Origin: Hahella sp. KA22 | Lineage (GTDB): Bacteria; Pseudomonadota; Gammaproteobacteria; Pseudomonadales; Oleiphilaceae | Direction: 5' to 3' | Assembly (NCBI RefSeq): GCF_004135205.1 | Contig: NZ_CP035490.1 | Location: 2,001,501 to 2,065,500 of the forward strand | DNA: 64,000 nucleotides | Shown: one piece after another, positions 40,944 through 50,133 of the stretch | Layout of the letters: every line of letters starts with the position of its first letter | How positions within the stretch are numbered: position 1 is the first letter of the stretch | Position numbers and translations under genes: made by a program | Notes under the pieces: generated by a model | Database searches by the model: none | Seen by the model: the letters and a program-made list of their open reading frames with translations, nothing else | Told to the model about the DNA's origin: nothing

Positions 40944-42746
40944 ATGATAAATAAAAATAAACGTTGGCGTCAGTGGACCAAATTACCTTTGGCCGTCGCA
41001 GTGGCGGCGACAGTCTCTGCTCCGGCGCAGGCGTTTCAATTTTATCTGGGCGACATTGAAGGCTCGCTGGACACCACCCTCACCGCCGGAGCAAGCTGGC
41101 GGATATCCGATCGCGATAAGAATCAATTGAGTCCCGGTAATCAGGGGCGTTGCGAAGGCGCTAGCTGCGCAGGTCCATACTCAGATGCTGCTTCCTCTCA
41201 CAATAGTGATAATGGCAACTGGAATTTCAAGCAAGGCGAGACTTACTCGAAAATTATCAAAGGCACTTCTGACCTGATGTTGCGTTACGGCGACTACGGT
41301 GGTTTTACTCGTCTGCGTTACTTCTACGACAAAGAATTAATGGATGAAGGCCGAGCGTATGATGAAGTCGGCCAGACACGCCCTTTGAACGATCAGGCAT
41401 TGGAGCAGGCTGGCGCGGATGTGCGCTTTTTAGACGCTTATATCTGGGGTGACTGGTATTTTGGCGATACGCCAGTGAACGCCAGACTTGGCCGGCAGGT
41501 GGTCAGCTGGGGGGAAAGCACATTTATTCTTGGCGGCGTTAATATAATCAACCCGATAGACGCCTCAGCCGCCCGAGCTCCGGGAGCGGAGGTTAAGGAT
41601 GTTCTGCTTCCCGTTAACATGTTCTACACCTCTGTCGGCATATCTGAAGATCTTACTACTGAGTTCTTTTATCAAATTGAATGGGAAAAAGCTGAAGCTG
41701 ACCCTTGCGGCACTTTCTTCTCTAATAGTGATTCCGCCGCTGATGGTTGCGGAGGTATCGTTACTTTTGCGCAATTCCCTGAATCTCAGGTAGTTAATTG
41801 GGACGCGGGAGTTGGCTCTTTTGTAAACGAAAGGCTTGGAGATCGAGAGCCTGATAATAATGGCCAATATGGCTTGGCGGTGCGTTGGTATGCGGCAGAT
41901 TTAGGTGATACTGAATTTGGCTTTTACTACATTAACTATCACAGCAGGTTGCCCTACGCCTCTTTCGTGAAAGGCTCAGGCAGTAATGGTGTTGGCGCCA
42001 AGTACTTTATTGAGTTCCCTGAAGACATACAGCTTTTCGGTATCAGCTTTAACACTAGTACTGATAGTGGCTGGTCAATAGGCGGTGAGGTTACTCACAG
42101 GCCTAAACTGCCCATCCAGAAGAACTCATTTGAGTTAACTGCAGCGAGTAAGAATCAGCCCTATAGCGCTTTTTACGATGCTGGCGCTTCTGCGGGGGAT
42201 ACTATCCGAGGATATGATGAGTTCGCGGTAACGCAGGCTCAAGTGACCTTTATCAAGTTTATTGACCAGATTCTTGGAGCAAGCAGGCTGACGTTTGTCT
42301 CGGAGATTGGCGCAGTATTTGTGCATGACCTGCCGAATGACTCTCGCTATGGGCGCGATAGCACATATGGTACAGGGCCGGTTGTGAACGATTCCGGCGC
42401 AAGCTGTGAGGCGGTGAACCTTAATCCTTCTTTCTGTGAGGACGAAGGTTTCGTCACCGACTTCTCCGCAGGCTATCGCATGCGCTTCACGCTTGATTAT
42501 CCGAATGTTTTCGCAGGCATCAACTTAGAGCCGTCACTGGCGTGGAGTCACGACGTTAAAGGTTATGCGCCGGAGCCCGGAGCGCCTTTCAAAGAAGGCT
42601 CCAAAGCGGTAGGTCTGACTCTGAAGGGCGTCTATCTTAACAAATACTCCGCCTCCATTGGCTACACCAACTTCTTCGGGGGCGAGCCGTACAATTACCT
42701 CAATGACCGGGACAACGTTTCTGCAAGCGTATCGGTATCATTTTAG
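40944..42746 (+). CDS. DUF1302 family outer-membrane protein
   Basis: Exported protein of 600 aa with a signal peptide (residues about 1-30, cleavage after AQA). It has the DUF1302 opening FQFYLGDIEGSLDTTLTAGASWRISDRD. It is rich in alternating beta strands and aromatic residues and ends in YNYLNDRDNVSASVSVSF, whose terminal Phe is typical of outer-membrane barrels. The exact function of the family is unknown; uptake or handling of hydrophobic substrates is a common suggestion. It is followed after 39 bp by its usual partner DUF1329 and is divergent from a thiolase. Confidence 0.88.
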   Translation: MINKNKRWRQWTKLPLAVAVAATVSAPAQAFQFYLGDIEGSLDTTLTAGASWRISDRDKNQLSPGNQGRCEGASCAGPYSDAASSHNSDNGNWNFKQGETYSKIIKGTSDLMLRYGDYGGFTRLRYFYDKELMDEGRAYDEVGQTRPLNDQALEQAGADVRFLDAYIWGDWYFGDTPVNARLGRQVVSWGESTFILGGVNIINPIDASAARAPGAEVKDVLLPVNMFYTSVGISEDLTTEFFYQIEWEKAEADPCGTFFSNSDSAADGCGGIVTFAQFPESQVVNWDAGVGSFVNERLGDREPDNNGQYGLAVRWYAADLGDTEFGFYYINYHSRLPYASFVKGSGSNGVGAKYFIEFPEDIQLFGISFNTSTDSGWSIGGEVTHRPKLPIQKNSFELTAASKNQPYSAFYDAGASAGDTIRGYDEFAVTQAQVTFIKFIDQILGASRLTFVSEIGAVFVHDLPNDSRYGRDSTYGTGPVVNDSGASCEAVNLNPSFCEDEGFVTDFSAGYRMRFTLDYPNVFAGINLEPSLAWSHDVKGYAPEPGAPFKEGSKAVGLTLKGVYLNKYSASIGYTNFFGGEPYNYLNDRDNVSASVSVSF

Positions 42747-42785
42747 GGTTTAGACAAGTTATTTAAGGTTTATGAGGTAGCCTCA

Positions 42786-44162
42786 ATGAGATTGAATGCA
42801 ATAATAAAACTCAGTGCTTTAGCGTTGGCGATATCGTCTTCTTTCTCCTGGGCCAAGGCTCCGGCGGGTGAAGTCTCTAAATTGGGCGATACTTTGACGC
42901 CCATTGGTGCGGAAAAAGCAGGTAATGCTGACGGAACCATTCCAGCCTGGGATGGTGGGTTAAAGGCGATTCCTGCTGGTTATGACGGCGTTGATTACAT
43001 TAATCCGTTCGCGGCTGAAAAGCCCAAGTTCGTGATCAGCGCGTCCAATGCGGATCAGTATAAAGACCACCTGTCCGCCGGCCAGATGGCGATGCTGAAG
43101 AAATACCCGGGCAGTTACAAGATCAAGGTGTATCCCACCCACCGTACTTCCGCCTATGATCAGAAGGTCTATGATGCGGCGAAGCACAACGCTGCTTCTG
43201 TAGAGTTGGTGGCCGATGGCAACGGCATCACCGACTACCAGATGGCGGTGGCGTTTCCCATCTTGAGCGGCAGCTCATCCGATCAGGCCAAACAGATTAT
43301 CTGGAACCACATCACCCGTTGGCGCGGCGGCTCTTTGAGTCGACGCGTGGCGCAGGTGACGCCTTTGGCGAGCGGCGATTTCACGCCAGTTATATTCTCC
43401 GAACAGTTAAGCTATGTCAGCTCATTGTCTGACTACAAGTCTGGCGCGGATCCCAACGTTATTTTCTATTTCAAGCAGGAAATAGAGTCTCCCGCGCGAC
43501 TGGCGGGCAACGTACTGCTGGTGCATGAAACACTGAACCAGGTTAAGGAGCCGCGTCGCGCCTGGATCTACAACGAAGGTCAGCGTCGCGTGCGTCGCGC
43601 CCCTCAGGTCGCCTATGATGGTCCTGGCACCGCATCAGACGGTCTGCGCACCACCGATAACTTCGATATGTTCAACGGCGCGCCGGATCGTTATGACTGG
43701 AAAGTTCTGGGCAAGAAGGAAATTTATCTGCCTTACAACGCCTACGACCTCAGCTCGAAAAAAGTGAAGTACTCCGAGCTGGTGCAGCCTGGTCATTTGA
43801 ATCAGGATATGGCGCGTTACGAATTACACCGCGTATGGGTGGTCGAAGGCACTCTGAAGCCTGGAGCCAGACATATTTACGCAAAACGCGTCTTCTATGT
43901 TGACGAGGATACCTGGCAAATCGGTCTGGCGGATCATTATGACGGCCGTGGCGAACTGTGGCGCGTTGCGGAAGGACATCATGTTTACTTCTACGACCAG
44001 AAGATTTCCTGGTTCTCCGCAGAAGTGCTATATGACCTGCTTTCTGGACGCTATTTGGCTCTGGGTTTAACTAATGAAGAGCCGAAGGGCTATGAGTTCA
44101 ATCTGGACGCCAGCTCTCAGGACTTTACTCCCGCAGCGTTGAGACGGTCAGGAAGAAAATAA
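42786..44162 (+). CDS. DUF1329 family exported protein
   Basis: Periplasmic or outer-membrane-associated protein of 458 aa with a signal peptide (residues 1-23, ending SFSWA). The DUF1329 hallmarks include SKLGDTLTPIGAEKAGNADGTIPAWDGG near the start, RRAWIYNEGQRRVRRAPQVAYDGP and the DNFDMFNGAPDRYDWKVLGKKE segment, which resembles lipoprotein-sorting (LolA/LolB-like) folds. It forms a two-gene unit with the DUF1302 gene and ends at a strong terminator. Function is not established. Confidence 0.9.
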   Translation: MRLNAIIKLSALALAISSSFSWAKAPAGEVSKLGDTLTPIGAEKAGNADGTIPAWDGGLKAIPAGYDGVDYINPFAAEKPKFVISASNADQYKDHLSAGQMAMLKKYPGSYKIKVYPTHRTSAYDQKVYDAAKHNAASVELVADGNGITDYQMAVAFPILSGSSSDQAKQIIWNHITRWRGGSLSRRVAQVTPLASGDFTPVIFSEQLSYVSSLSDYKSGADPNVIFYFKQEIESPARLAGNVLLVHETLNQVKEPRRAWIYNEGQRRVRRAPQVAYDGPGTASDGLRTTDNFDMFNGAPDRYDWKVLGKKEIYLPYNAYDLSSKKVKYSELVQPGHLNQDMARYELHRVWVVEGTLKPGARHIYAKRVFYVDEDTWQIGLADHYDGRGELWRVAEGHHVYFYDQKISWFSAEVLYDLLSGRYLALGLTNEEPKGYEFNLDASSQDFTPAALRRSGRK

Positions 44163-44182
44163 GCGCTATGAAGCAACTTTAG

Positions 44183-44209
44183 AAAAAGGAGGGTTATCCC
44201 TCCTTTTTT
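44183..44209 (+). terminator. intrinsic terminator after DUF1329
   Basis: A perfect 11-bp stem (AAAAAGGAGGG with CCCTCCTTTTT, loop TTAT) runs straight into a T tract. It lies 21 bp after the DUF1329 stop. The A run on the left arm would also let it act on the minus strand. Confidence 0.93.
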
Positions 44210-44283
44210 GGTTTTTAGTGTCGGCTTTGAGTGTGAATAATCGAGCTCAGGTTATTAACTTCCACAAAGCCTATTTGCTGGCT

Positions 44284-45186
44284 TCAAGATGCGTATTGCC
44301 GGTGAAGCTGCTCCAACTGCTCGTCTTTTTTTCGCCATAACTGTGCGATCCATTCCTGAAACTCTGAGCGAAACTCAGCATCGTTCATATAGTCCCGGCT
44401 GAGAAACTGATCGGGAATACGGATTTTCTCAATGCGGATCACTACCTTTTTGATTCGCCCTGACGCCAGCCCCCAAAATCCAAGCGCTTTGCCGGGGTAA
44501 TGAATAGTAATGTTGAGCATCGTGTGCAGATGCTCTCCCATCGCTCCCAGCACGAACGCAGCGCCGCCGGCTTTGGGTTTTAGCAGATGTTTATAGGGCG
44601 ACTTTTGATGATCGTGTTTGGCCTGGGTAAAGCGCGTGCCTTCCAGGAAGTTGAATACGGTGACAGGAGTGTATTTAAACTTCTCACAGGCTTTTTTGGT
44701 GGTTTCCAGATCTTTGCCTTTCAATGCGGGATTGCGTTCAATTTGTTCCCGGGAATAGCGCTTCATGAACGGAAAGTCCAGCGCCCACCAAGCCACGCCA
44801 ATTAACGGCGCCCATATCAACTCCTGCTTAAGGAAAAACTTCAGCATTGGAACTTTGCCGTTAAGGACCCTTTGCACAATGGGGATATCGGCCCAGGTTT
44901 GATGGTTACAGGTGACCAAATACCAGTCATTGGGGTTGAGATCATTATCGCCTTCCACATCCCATTGAATGTCGTGAAGAAGATACAGCAGCCCGTTATT
45001 GATATTGATCCACAGTCCAGCGATGCCGATCAGCAGGACGGTGCAGTATTTACGCGTAACGCTAATCGGTATCAGCAGCTTGATAAAGGCCAGCGCCAGT
45101 ACGAAAGGAAATAAAATAGTCGTTGAAAGCAGGATCAAGAGGACGGCTAGAACGCCTCTTAGCCAATGTGGAAGAAAGCTCAACAT
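44284..45186 (-). CDS. 1-acyl-sn-glycerol-3-phosphate acyltransferase (YihG-like)
   Basis: Membrane acyltransferase of the PlsC family (300 aa). It probably acylates lysophosphatidic acid or a related lysophospholipid. The catalytic HX4D motif is CNHQTWADIP and the substrate motif is FLEGTRFT. Hydrophobic segments occupy the first 60 residues. The length and the motifs KFFLKQELIWAPLIG and ALDFPFMKRYSREQ match the YihG-type subgroup rather than PlsC itself. It is first in a row of independent minus-strand genes. Confidence 0.9.
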   Translation of the reverse strand: MLSFLPHWLRGVLAVLLILLSTTILFPFVLALAFIKLLIPISVTRKYCTVLLIGIAGLWININNGLLYLLHDIQWDVEGDNDLNPNDWYLVTCNHQTWADIPIVQRVLNGKVPMLKFFLKQELIWAPLIGVAWWALDFPFMKRYSREQIERNPALKGKDLETTKKACEKFKYTPVTVFNFLEGTRFTQAKHDHQKSPYKHLLKPKAGGAAFVLGAMGEHLHTMLNITIHYPGKALGFWGLASGRIKKVVIRIEKIRIPDQFLSRDYMNDAEFRSEFQEWIAQLWRKKDEQLEQLHRQYAS

Positions 45187-45349
45187 TAGTCGAAATATCT
45201 CGTTATTGTGTTTTCAGGAAGTCTGATTTTTGATTATCCAGGCAAATGTATTTAAATCGCCTGTCGCTCTTTCGGCGCTTATTCTCCGGCTTGGCGAGTC
45301 GCCCTCCGGTTTTTGTGTGGTGTGGGTCAGTGTGCTTGCGGTACCGCCA

Positions 45350-45778
45350 TCAATTGCTCCCTTGCTGAGATGTCTGCTTCTTGTCGGTTTTGAACCAGGC
45401 TGCCGTTTTTTCCTGCGCCTGGCGTCGTATTTCAGGAGTGATATGCGCGGCGATTGTAGCGATAGCGCCGGCCATAACTGCGAGGTCGTCGGTATAGCCC
45501 AGAATGGGCGTCAGGTCAGGAATGCCGTCTATCAGCGATATAAAATACCCCAGGGCTCCGTAAATGACGGTTTTGCACCATACCGGCGTGTTGGGGGAAG
45601 CGGCGGTGTAATAGAGCGTCAATGCATGCTCTACCGTCGTAATTCCCGCGGCGGAGGCGGCCGCGCCCAACTTTTTCCACAACTGGGCGCCAGAAACCGA
45701 CGGAGGATTTTCTGATTCGTATCGAGCTGTCTCGGAGAAGCGGTTACGGGCTAGGTTGATGCTCATAGTGTGTCCCAT
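45350..45778 (-). CDS. DUF1232 (YkvA-type) membrane protein
   Basis: Small protein (142 aa) with a DUF1232 domain in its central and C-terminal part. The hallmark IDGIPDLTPILGYTDDLAVMAGAI is split over residues about 81-104, within a hydrophobic region starting at VIYGALGYFISL. Function of the family is unknown. The N-terminal 45 residues are polar. It is separated from its neighbours by about 100-160 bp, so probably transcribed alone. Confidence 0.82.
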   Translation of the reverse strand: MGHTMSINLARNRFSETARYESENPPSVSGAQLWKKLGAAASAAGITTVEHALTLYYTAASPNTPVWCKTVIYGALGYFISLIDGIPDLTPILGYTDDLAVMAGAIATIAAHITPEIRRQAQEKTAAWFKTDKKQTSQQGSN

Positions 45779-45873
45779 GGTCGGCTGGAATCCGTTTCAT
45801 TTTACGCAACCTCGGCAGGATTTTCTGAGTTAAATAACCAATGGTCGCGTTTTCATTCGGTAACCCCGATTGA

Positions 45874-46698
45874 TCAAAGTGTTGCGGCGTCACTGGGTTG
45901 GTCGTATTTCTCCAAGTCATTGGCGCGGATCATCCCCTGTATTTCCGCAATATAAGCTTCTCCCCGGGTAGAGTACTTCGCCAGGCCTGGAGTCAGGCTT
46001 TGTCCAGTGACCGCGAGCCCTTGGGCCCTGAGTTTTTCTCTGGTCTTGCGGAGGTCAATATAGTGCAGATTCCGGTTGAGGTTGCGCATGTAGCTCATCA
46101 CGGAATGGTAGACCGTATCGAAGCGCGCCACTTCATGCTGCAGGTGAGATGCGCGTTGCGCGGGTTCTATGCCACATCCGGGCTTGAAGCACCATTGTCC
46201 GAATAAGTTGTTGCCTTCACGGGCGAAGCGGGAGCCTCCCCAGCCGGACTCATTGGCGGCCTGCGCTAGCACTAGAGAGGGCGGAATCGTATCCACTCTG
46301 CGCAGCATCAGTTTAAAAAAATTGTTGTTGAAGGCGTCATCAAACGGCACTCGATAAGTTTCCGCCAAGCGTTGCAGGCGAGCGGTATCTTCCGTCGAGA
46401 ACGTGGTCTGGCGCTGCATCTTTTGGATGAACTGGCGTTCTTCTTTGATTTGTCGATTGGCTTGTTGTACCAATGGCAGCAAATAAGAGAAAAACGCATC
46501 TTTCTTCTCACCGACATCTTCATAGCTGCTGAAATCGGGAAGAGGCTCGGTCGGTATCAGGTTGGCGTTTGTGGCCTTGAGCTCTTTTTTGTCATCCTTA
46601 ACCACTAGAGCATGTAAGTCATACCAGAATGAAAATGTAAAAAGCCAAACTAATGCGCCGCTAAAGGCAATAACGGCATAGCTGCGGTAATTCTTCAT
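45874..46698 (-). CDS. Bax-like glucosaminidase-domain protein
   Basis: Predicted peptidoglycan hydrolase (274 aa) with an N-terminal membrane helix or signal anchor (residues about 7-24) and a GH73-type glucosaminidase domain in the C-terminal half. The catalytic Glu lies in LAQAANESGWGGSRFA, followed by NNLFGQWCFKPGCG. The two cysteines in WCFKPGCG may pair. The closest known group is the Bax protein of enterobacteria. It is monocistronic by spacing. Confidence 0.87.
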   Translation of the reverse strand: MKNYRSYAVIAFSGALVWLFTFSFWYDLHALVVKDDKKELKATNANLIPTEPLPDFSSYEDVGEKKDAFFSYLLPLVQQANRQIKEERQFIQKMQRQTTFSTEDTARLQRLAETYRVPFDDAFNNNFFKLMLRRVDTIPPSLVLAQAANESGWGGSRFAREGNNLFGQWCFKPGCGIEPAQRASHLQHEVARFDTVYHSVMSYMRNLNRNLHYIDLRKTREKLRAQGLAVTGQSLTPGLAKYSTRGEAYIAEIQGMIRANDLEKYDQPSDAATL

Positions 46699-46789
46699 GT
46701 ACTACCCATCGTTTTTGCTAGCAGATTTTATTTTGCGTATTTAGTTTAGCTGATTCAACACTTTGGGATGGAAGGAGGGCTAGCTATGG

Positions 46790-46822
46790 CCTGCTCTCCA
46801 CAATGTCATTGCGGAGAACAGG
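46790..46822 (-). repeat. long hairpin at the 3' end of the large lipoprotein gene
   Basis: A 15-bp stem (arms 46790-46804 and 46808-46822, 3-base loop) with two non-Watson-Crick positions lies 11 bp beyond the stop of the lipoprotein gene. The right arm reads ATTGCGGAGAACAGG. No T run follows on the minus strand, so it may protect the mRNA end or act with Rho rather than as a simple intrinsic terminator. Confidence 0.65.
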
Positions 46823-46832
46823 GGAGGGACGT

Positions 46833-49169
46833 TTAATCTGAGTTTGCGGTCAACGCTTGTTGCTTGAAGCCGTATACCAATCCGATACGGTCGCCGTAAC
46901 GCACCAGTAAAATCAGCAGATTGCCGCCGCTGGCGGCGAATCCTTCCATCGTCAACGTTTCTCCTCCTGCGGGTTGCGGATCGGTGAAATCCAGCTTGAG
47001 CAGGTTTCTGTCGGCTCCCGTGTTGGCGGCGGGAGACGCTTGTGGCGTTAAAGAGTAATCTGCATCGTGATTTTCAATATCGCTGAGTGTTTGGCTGCCA
47101 ATGGTCTGTGTCACCCGGCGCTCGTTCAGACGCAAGGTCGCGACAGAGGCGTCGTCGAAGGTCAAGGTGGACAGGTTATGATTCCCGAACAAGGTTGCGT
47201 TTCCGCTGATGCCCAGGCTATTGCCATATAACACATAGCTGGCGCCTGCGTAATTGATGTCCGTGTCTGACAACTTCACCGCATGAATGATGCCTTGGCC
47301 GTCCGTATCGCTGTCTAGGTTGAATGACAGTACATTGCCGGAAGGATCGCTGACGCCGCTTGCTGAGCCGGCTTTGATGCGTCCGGTATATTGTGTTTCA
47401 TAGACTTTATCGGCGTTGTTGTACTTGATAGTCGGCAGTCGCTCCAGCGCCAGAGACGCGGGGGTTTCCGTTGACATGCCGACGCCTGAGGCGGAGCCGT
47501 CTGCGCTACGGCTCACCTGATAGGTATGGTAGATGTCGGGATCGCCAGCAACCGGAGCAGGTTGAGTTTGCGCAATATCGCTAGCAGTCGCTTGCCAGTG
47601 GTGAATCGCGCCAACGACAGTCATGACTGGGTCGGTGGACAGGTTCTGGCGCAGGCTGATCACGCCGTATTCGCCGCCATTGATCACGTCCGTGCTGAAG
47701 TTTGAGGATTGTTTGCTATGGAACAGCCAGCCGAAAGTGTTCAGTTTTTCCAGCGTCAGCTCGCGGCTATACCCTCCCGTTGACTTGGAGGCCAGTTCAA
47801 TCGCAAATCCATCGCTCAAGTAAGCGGAAGCCATGGAGGGCGAGGAAGCGCTGTCGTCATTGGTCGACTTGGTGGTGTACAGGCGAGTATAGAAGGGATT
47901 GGTCAGCCAGCCGGTAGGGCTTGCGCTGTCTTCCCGGGTAATGTATTGGGTTTGCAGGCGCGCCATATCGAAAAAGCCGCCCGGAGATAGATAGGTCAGT
48001 GTTGAACCGACATGGGCGTTAATATCATCCTCTTCCGCCTGCGCGCCCTGGTTGAAGACGTCGTCGGAGACTTGAGTCAGGCTATGGCGCTCCCAGGGGA
48101 CCTGTTCGACGATAATGTTATTGATGATGCCCAATACGGTGGCGGTAAAGCTTGCGATGGGGTAGGAATAGGTCGTGACTTCCGCGGACGTATTGGTTTT
48201 GATCGTGGCGATGCGGTTGGAGAACACCACGGTTTTAGCGCCGTTGGGCAGGCCTTGGTTCAGTCCGGCGGCGAATAATACAGAGTTGTACAGGCCGGCT
48301 CGGTTTTCCAACACTGGCGCAATACTGGTTGATGTTGTGCCGTCGATTTTTTTCTCACGGATAATGGCGATGAACTGGTCGACGAAATCGTCAAATAATA
48401 CGTTGTCGCCAAGAAACGCCATCGTCTCTTCTAGGTCAGCATTGTCCGGTAAGGTGACTTCGAAATCCTGCACGCCGTTCATCAACGCAGCCCAGTTCAG
48501 CATGCGTGCGTCGGCCTGTGAGCCGCAGGCGTCCGTACCGTCGTTGCAGGGCATCATTCCGTCCAGCTCGGCCTGGGAACTCAGACTGCTAAAGAAATCT
48601 CTGACTGTATATTCTGACGCGGCGGTGATCAGTATCCCTTTGTTTGCGTTGGGCAGACCGGTGCGAATCACCGAGCCGTTACTAAGTTCCGCCGCAATAA
48701 CCAAGTCAATTCTCTGAGGAATGGAGCCGTCAAAGGTGATGGTGTAGCTGCCGTCACTGGAGCGGTTGACGGAATAGTCATTGTTTGTGATTACGCCGCC
48801 GGAAATAACATTGCCGCGATAATCCAGTTGCTGAATGCTCAGATTGGCCGCCACCTTGTCTCCGGCTGAGATGGCGTAAGCTGACGCCGGCAGGAAAGCG
48901 CTCAGAATTTTTTGGGCGATAGTGGCTTCTTGCATGCCAGGGGTGGCGAGCACTGCGACGTTGACCTGTCTGGCGTCAATGGGATCGGGGGGCGTTTCCC
49001 CGCTGGCGTCGCCGGCTGGAGGATCAACTTTGTTATCGTTCTTGGGCGGCGTGTAACCGCCGTTGCCATCCAGAGATTCATCACCGCCGCCACAGGCGGA
49101 GAGTATGGACACAAGCAGCAGGAGCCCTGAAACTTTTTTCAGCTCGCGCAATGACATAGGCAATTCCAT
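46833..49169 (-). CDS. large lipoprotein of unknown function
   Basis: Predicted lipoprotein of 778 aa. The signal peptide ends in the lipobox LSAC, with lipidated C26, then GGGDES and a Pro/Asp-rich linker to about residue 65. The remainder is beta-rich and low in charge, with a Cys pair in MPCNDGTDACGS near residue 210. No domain, catalytic motif or repeat was recognised. The Asp at mature position 5 is too far from the lipid to act as an inner-membrane retention signal, so outer-membrane location is likely. ATG 49157 is an alternative start. It lies upstream of no partner gene but follows other envelope genes on the same strand. Confidence 0.75.
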   Translation of the reverse strand: MELPMSLRELKKVSGLLLLVSILSACGGGDESLDGNGGYTPPKNDNKVDPPAGDASGETPPDPIDARQVNVAVLATPGMQEATIAQKILSAFLPASAYAISAGDKVAANLSIQQLDYRGNVISGGVITNNDYSVNRSSDGSYTITFDGSIPQRIDLVIAAELSNGSVIRTGLPNANKGILITAASEYTVRDFFSSLSSQAELDGMMPCNDGTDACGSQADARMLNWAALMNGVQDFEVTLPDNADLEETMAFLGDNVLFDDFVDQFIAIIREKKIDGTTSTSIAPVLENRAGLYNSVLFAAGLNQGLPNGAKTVVFSNRIATIKTNTSAEVTTYSYPIASFTATVLGIINNIIVEQVPWERHSLTQVSDDVFNQGAQAEEDDINAHVGSTLTYLSPGGFFDMARLQTQYITREDSASPTGWLTNPFYTRLYTTKSTNDDSASSPSMASAYLSDGFAIELASKSTGGYSRELTLEKLNTFGWLFHSKQSSNFSTDVINGGEYGVISLRQNLSTDPVMTVVGAIHHWQATASDIAQTQPAPVAGDPDIYHTYQVSRSADGSASGVGMSTETPASLALERLPTIKYNNADKVYETQYTGRIKAGSASGVSDPSGNVLSFNLDSDTDGQGIIHAVKLSDTDINYAGASYVLYGNSLGISGNATLFGNHNLSTLTFDDASVATLRLNERRVTQTIGSQTLSDIENHDADYSLTPQASPAANTGADRNLLKLDFTDPQPAGGETLTMEGFAASGGNLLILLVRYGDRIGLVYGFKQQALTANSD

Positions 49170-49369
49170 TGTTGATTCTTATTGAGGCTGTTGGGGGGTA
49201 GTCTAAGGGTTTTTACGGAGGGCGGAAAACCCTGGCTTGAGGAATCTGTGAAGCAGTCCCAGCCGGGGATGCATAGGAATGAGCGAGGTGAAATCGCCGC
49301 AGACGACGAAGAGGCGCGTTCTGCGGCGAGAGATTGTCTTGGTAAACGCTATAAGTCGTTTACACAGAC

Positions 49370-49933
49370 TTAGAACTGCAGGGCGAAGCCGACGTTTACG
49401 CCTTCGTCCAGTGTGATGTCATTATTGCGTTCAATGTCCGCTTTGATGACGCGGTATCCCAGATAAATATCGGCGTTGGGAATCACGCGGTAAGTGGTTT
49501 TGACATCAAAACGGGAGAACTGCTCGGCGTCTTGAAAGGACGTAATGGACGGCGCGAAATGGCCTGCGAGTTTGACTCCCAATCCTGGAACGGCGGGAAT
49601 TTTGATGTGCGCGTATCCACCTAATGCAATGGCTGAGCCGTCGACGTCACCTTCGGTAAAAGCGTCCAGCTGGGCTCCAATGCCAACCGTTGTCGGCAGG
49701 TTGCCGATAGCCGTTTGTCCCCGTGCATGCAGGTCGCCGTTGAGCAGGTGACCGCCGCCTTTGTGATAGAGGTAACCCAGGCCTGTTTCAAAATCTCTGG
49801 ATTGCGGCAGCATATTGACCTGTACATTAACGGACTCATCGCCAATGTTGAAGTCTAATTCGGAAGCGGTTGCGATGTTGGCTCCCAACAGTGCGGCGGC
49901 GCCGATAGCCGCGTTAAGCCCTAAAAATCTCAT
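49370..49933 (-). CDS. YfaZ family outer-membrane protein
   Basis: Small predicted outer-membrane barrel (187 aa) of the YfaZ family. The ATG at 49933 gives a clean signal peptide (MRFLGLNAAIGAAALLGANI, cleavage after TASA-like ATA-S). An AGGAG sequence lies 11 bases upstream. The frame is open for 44 further codons, but those residues are charged and unlike a signal peptide. Typical segments are ETGLGYLYHKGG and TYRVIPNADIYLGYRVIKADI, and the protein ends in a terminal Phe (GVNVGFALQF). Function is unknown. Confidence 0.82.
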   Translation of the reverse strand: MRFLGLNAAIGAAALLGANIATASELDFNIGDESVNVQVNMLPQSRDFETGLGYLYHKGGGHLLNGDLHARGQTAIGNLPTTVGIGAQLDAFTEGDVDGSAIALGGYAHIKIPAVPGLGVKLAGHFAPSITSFQDAEQFSRFDVKTTYRVIPNADIYLGYRVIKADIERNNDITLDEGVNVGFALQF

Positions 49934-50133
49934 GGATATAGTTGCTCCTGGTTTAATCATTCTGAGAAAAAGTTTCCGGCGAACTTCCGTTTGCGGAATG
50001 TGTCCATCTACGGAATATTTTGTAGCGGATTGCGGAAATACGCCCTCAGGCGCTAAAGGCGACAAGCCGACATCTTAACCACAGGCGAATGTCGGCTCAA
50101 ATTAATAACAGGTTATCTGGAGCTCTGACTCAA

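Noticed and set aside
49182-49373. Plus-strand open frame of 63 codons between the lipoprotein and YfaZ genes
   Set aside because: No convincing ribosome-binding site or recognisable sequence; probably chance.
49934-50065. Extended N-terminus of the YfaZ-like protein
   Set aside because: The extra 44 residues would bury the signal peptide; the internal ATG at 49933 gives a proper export signal.
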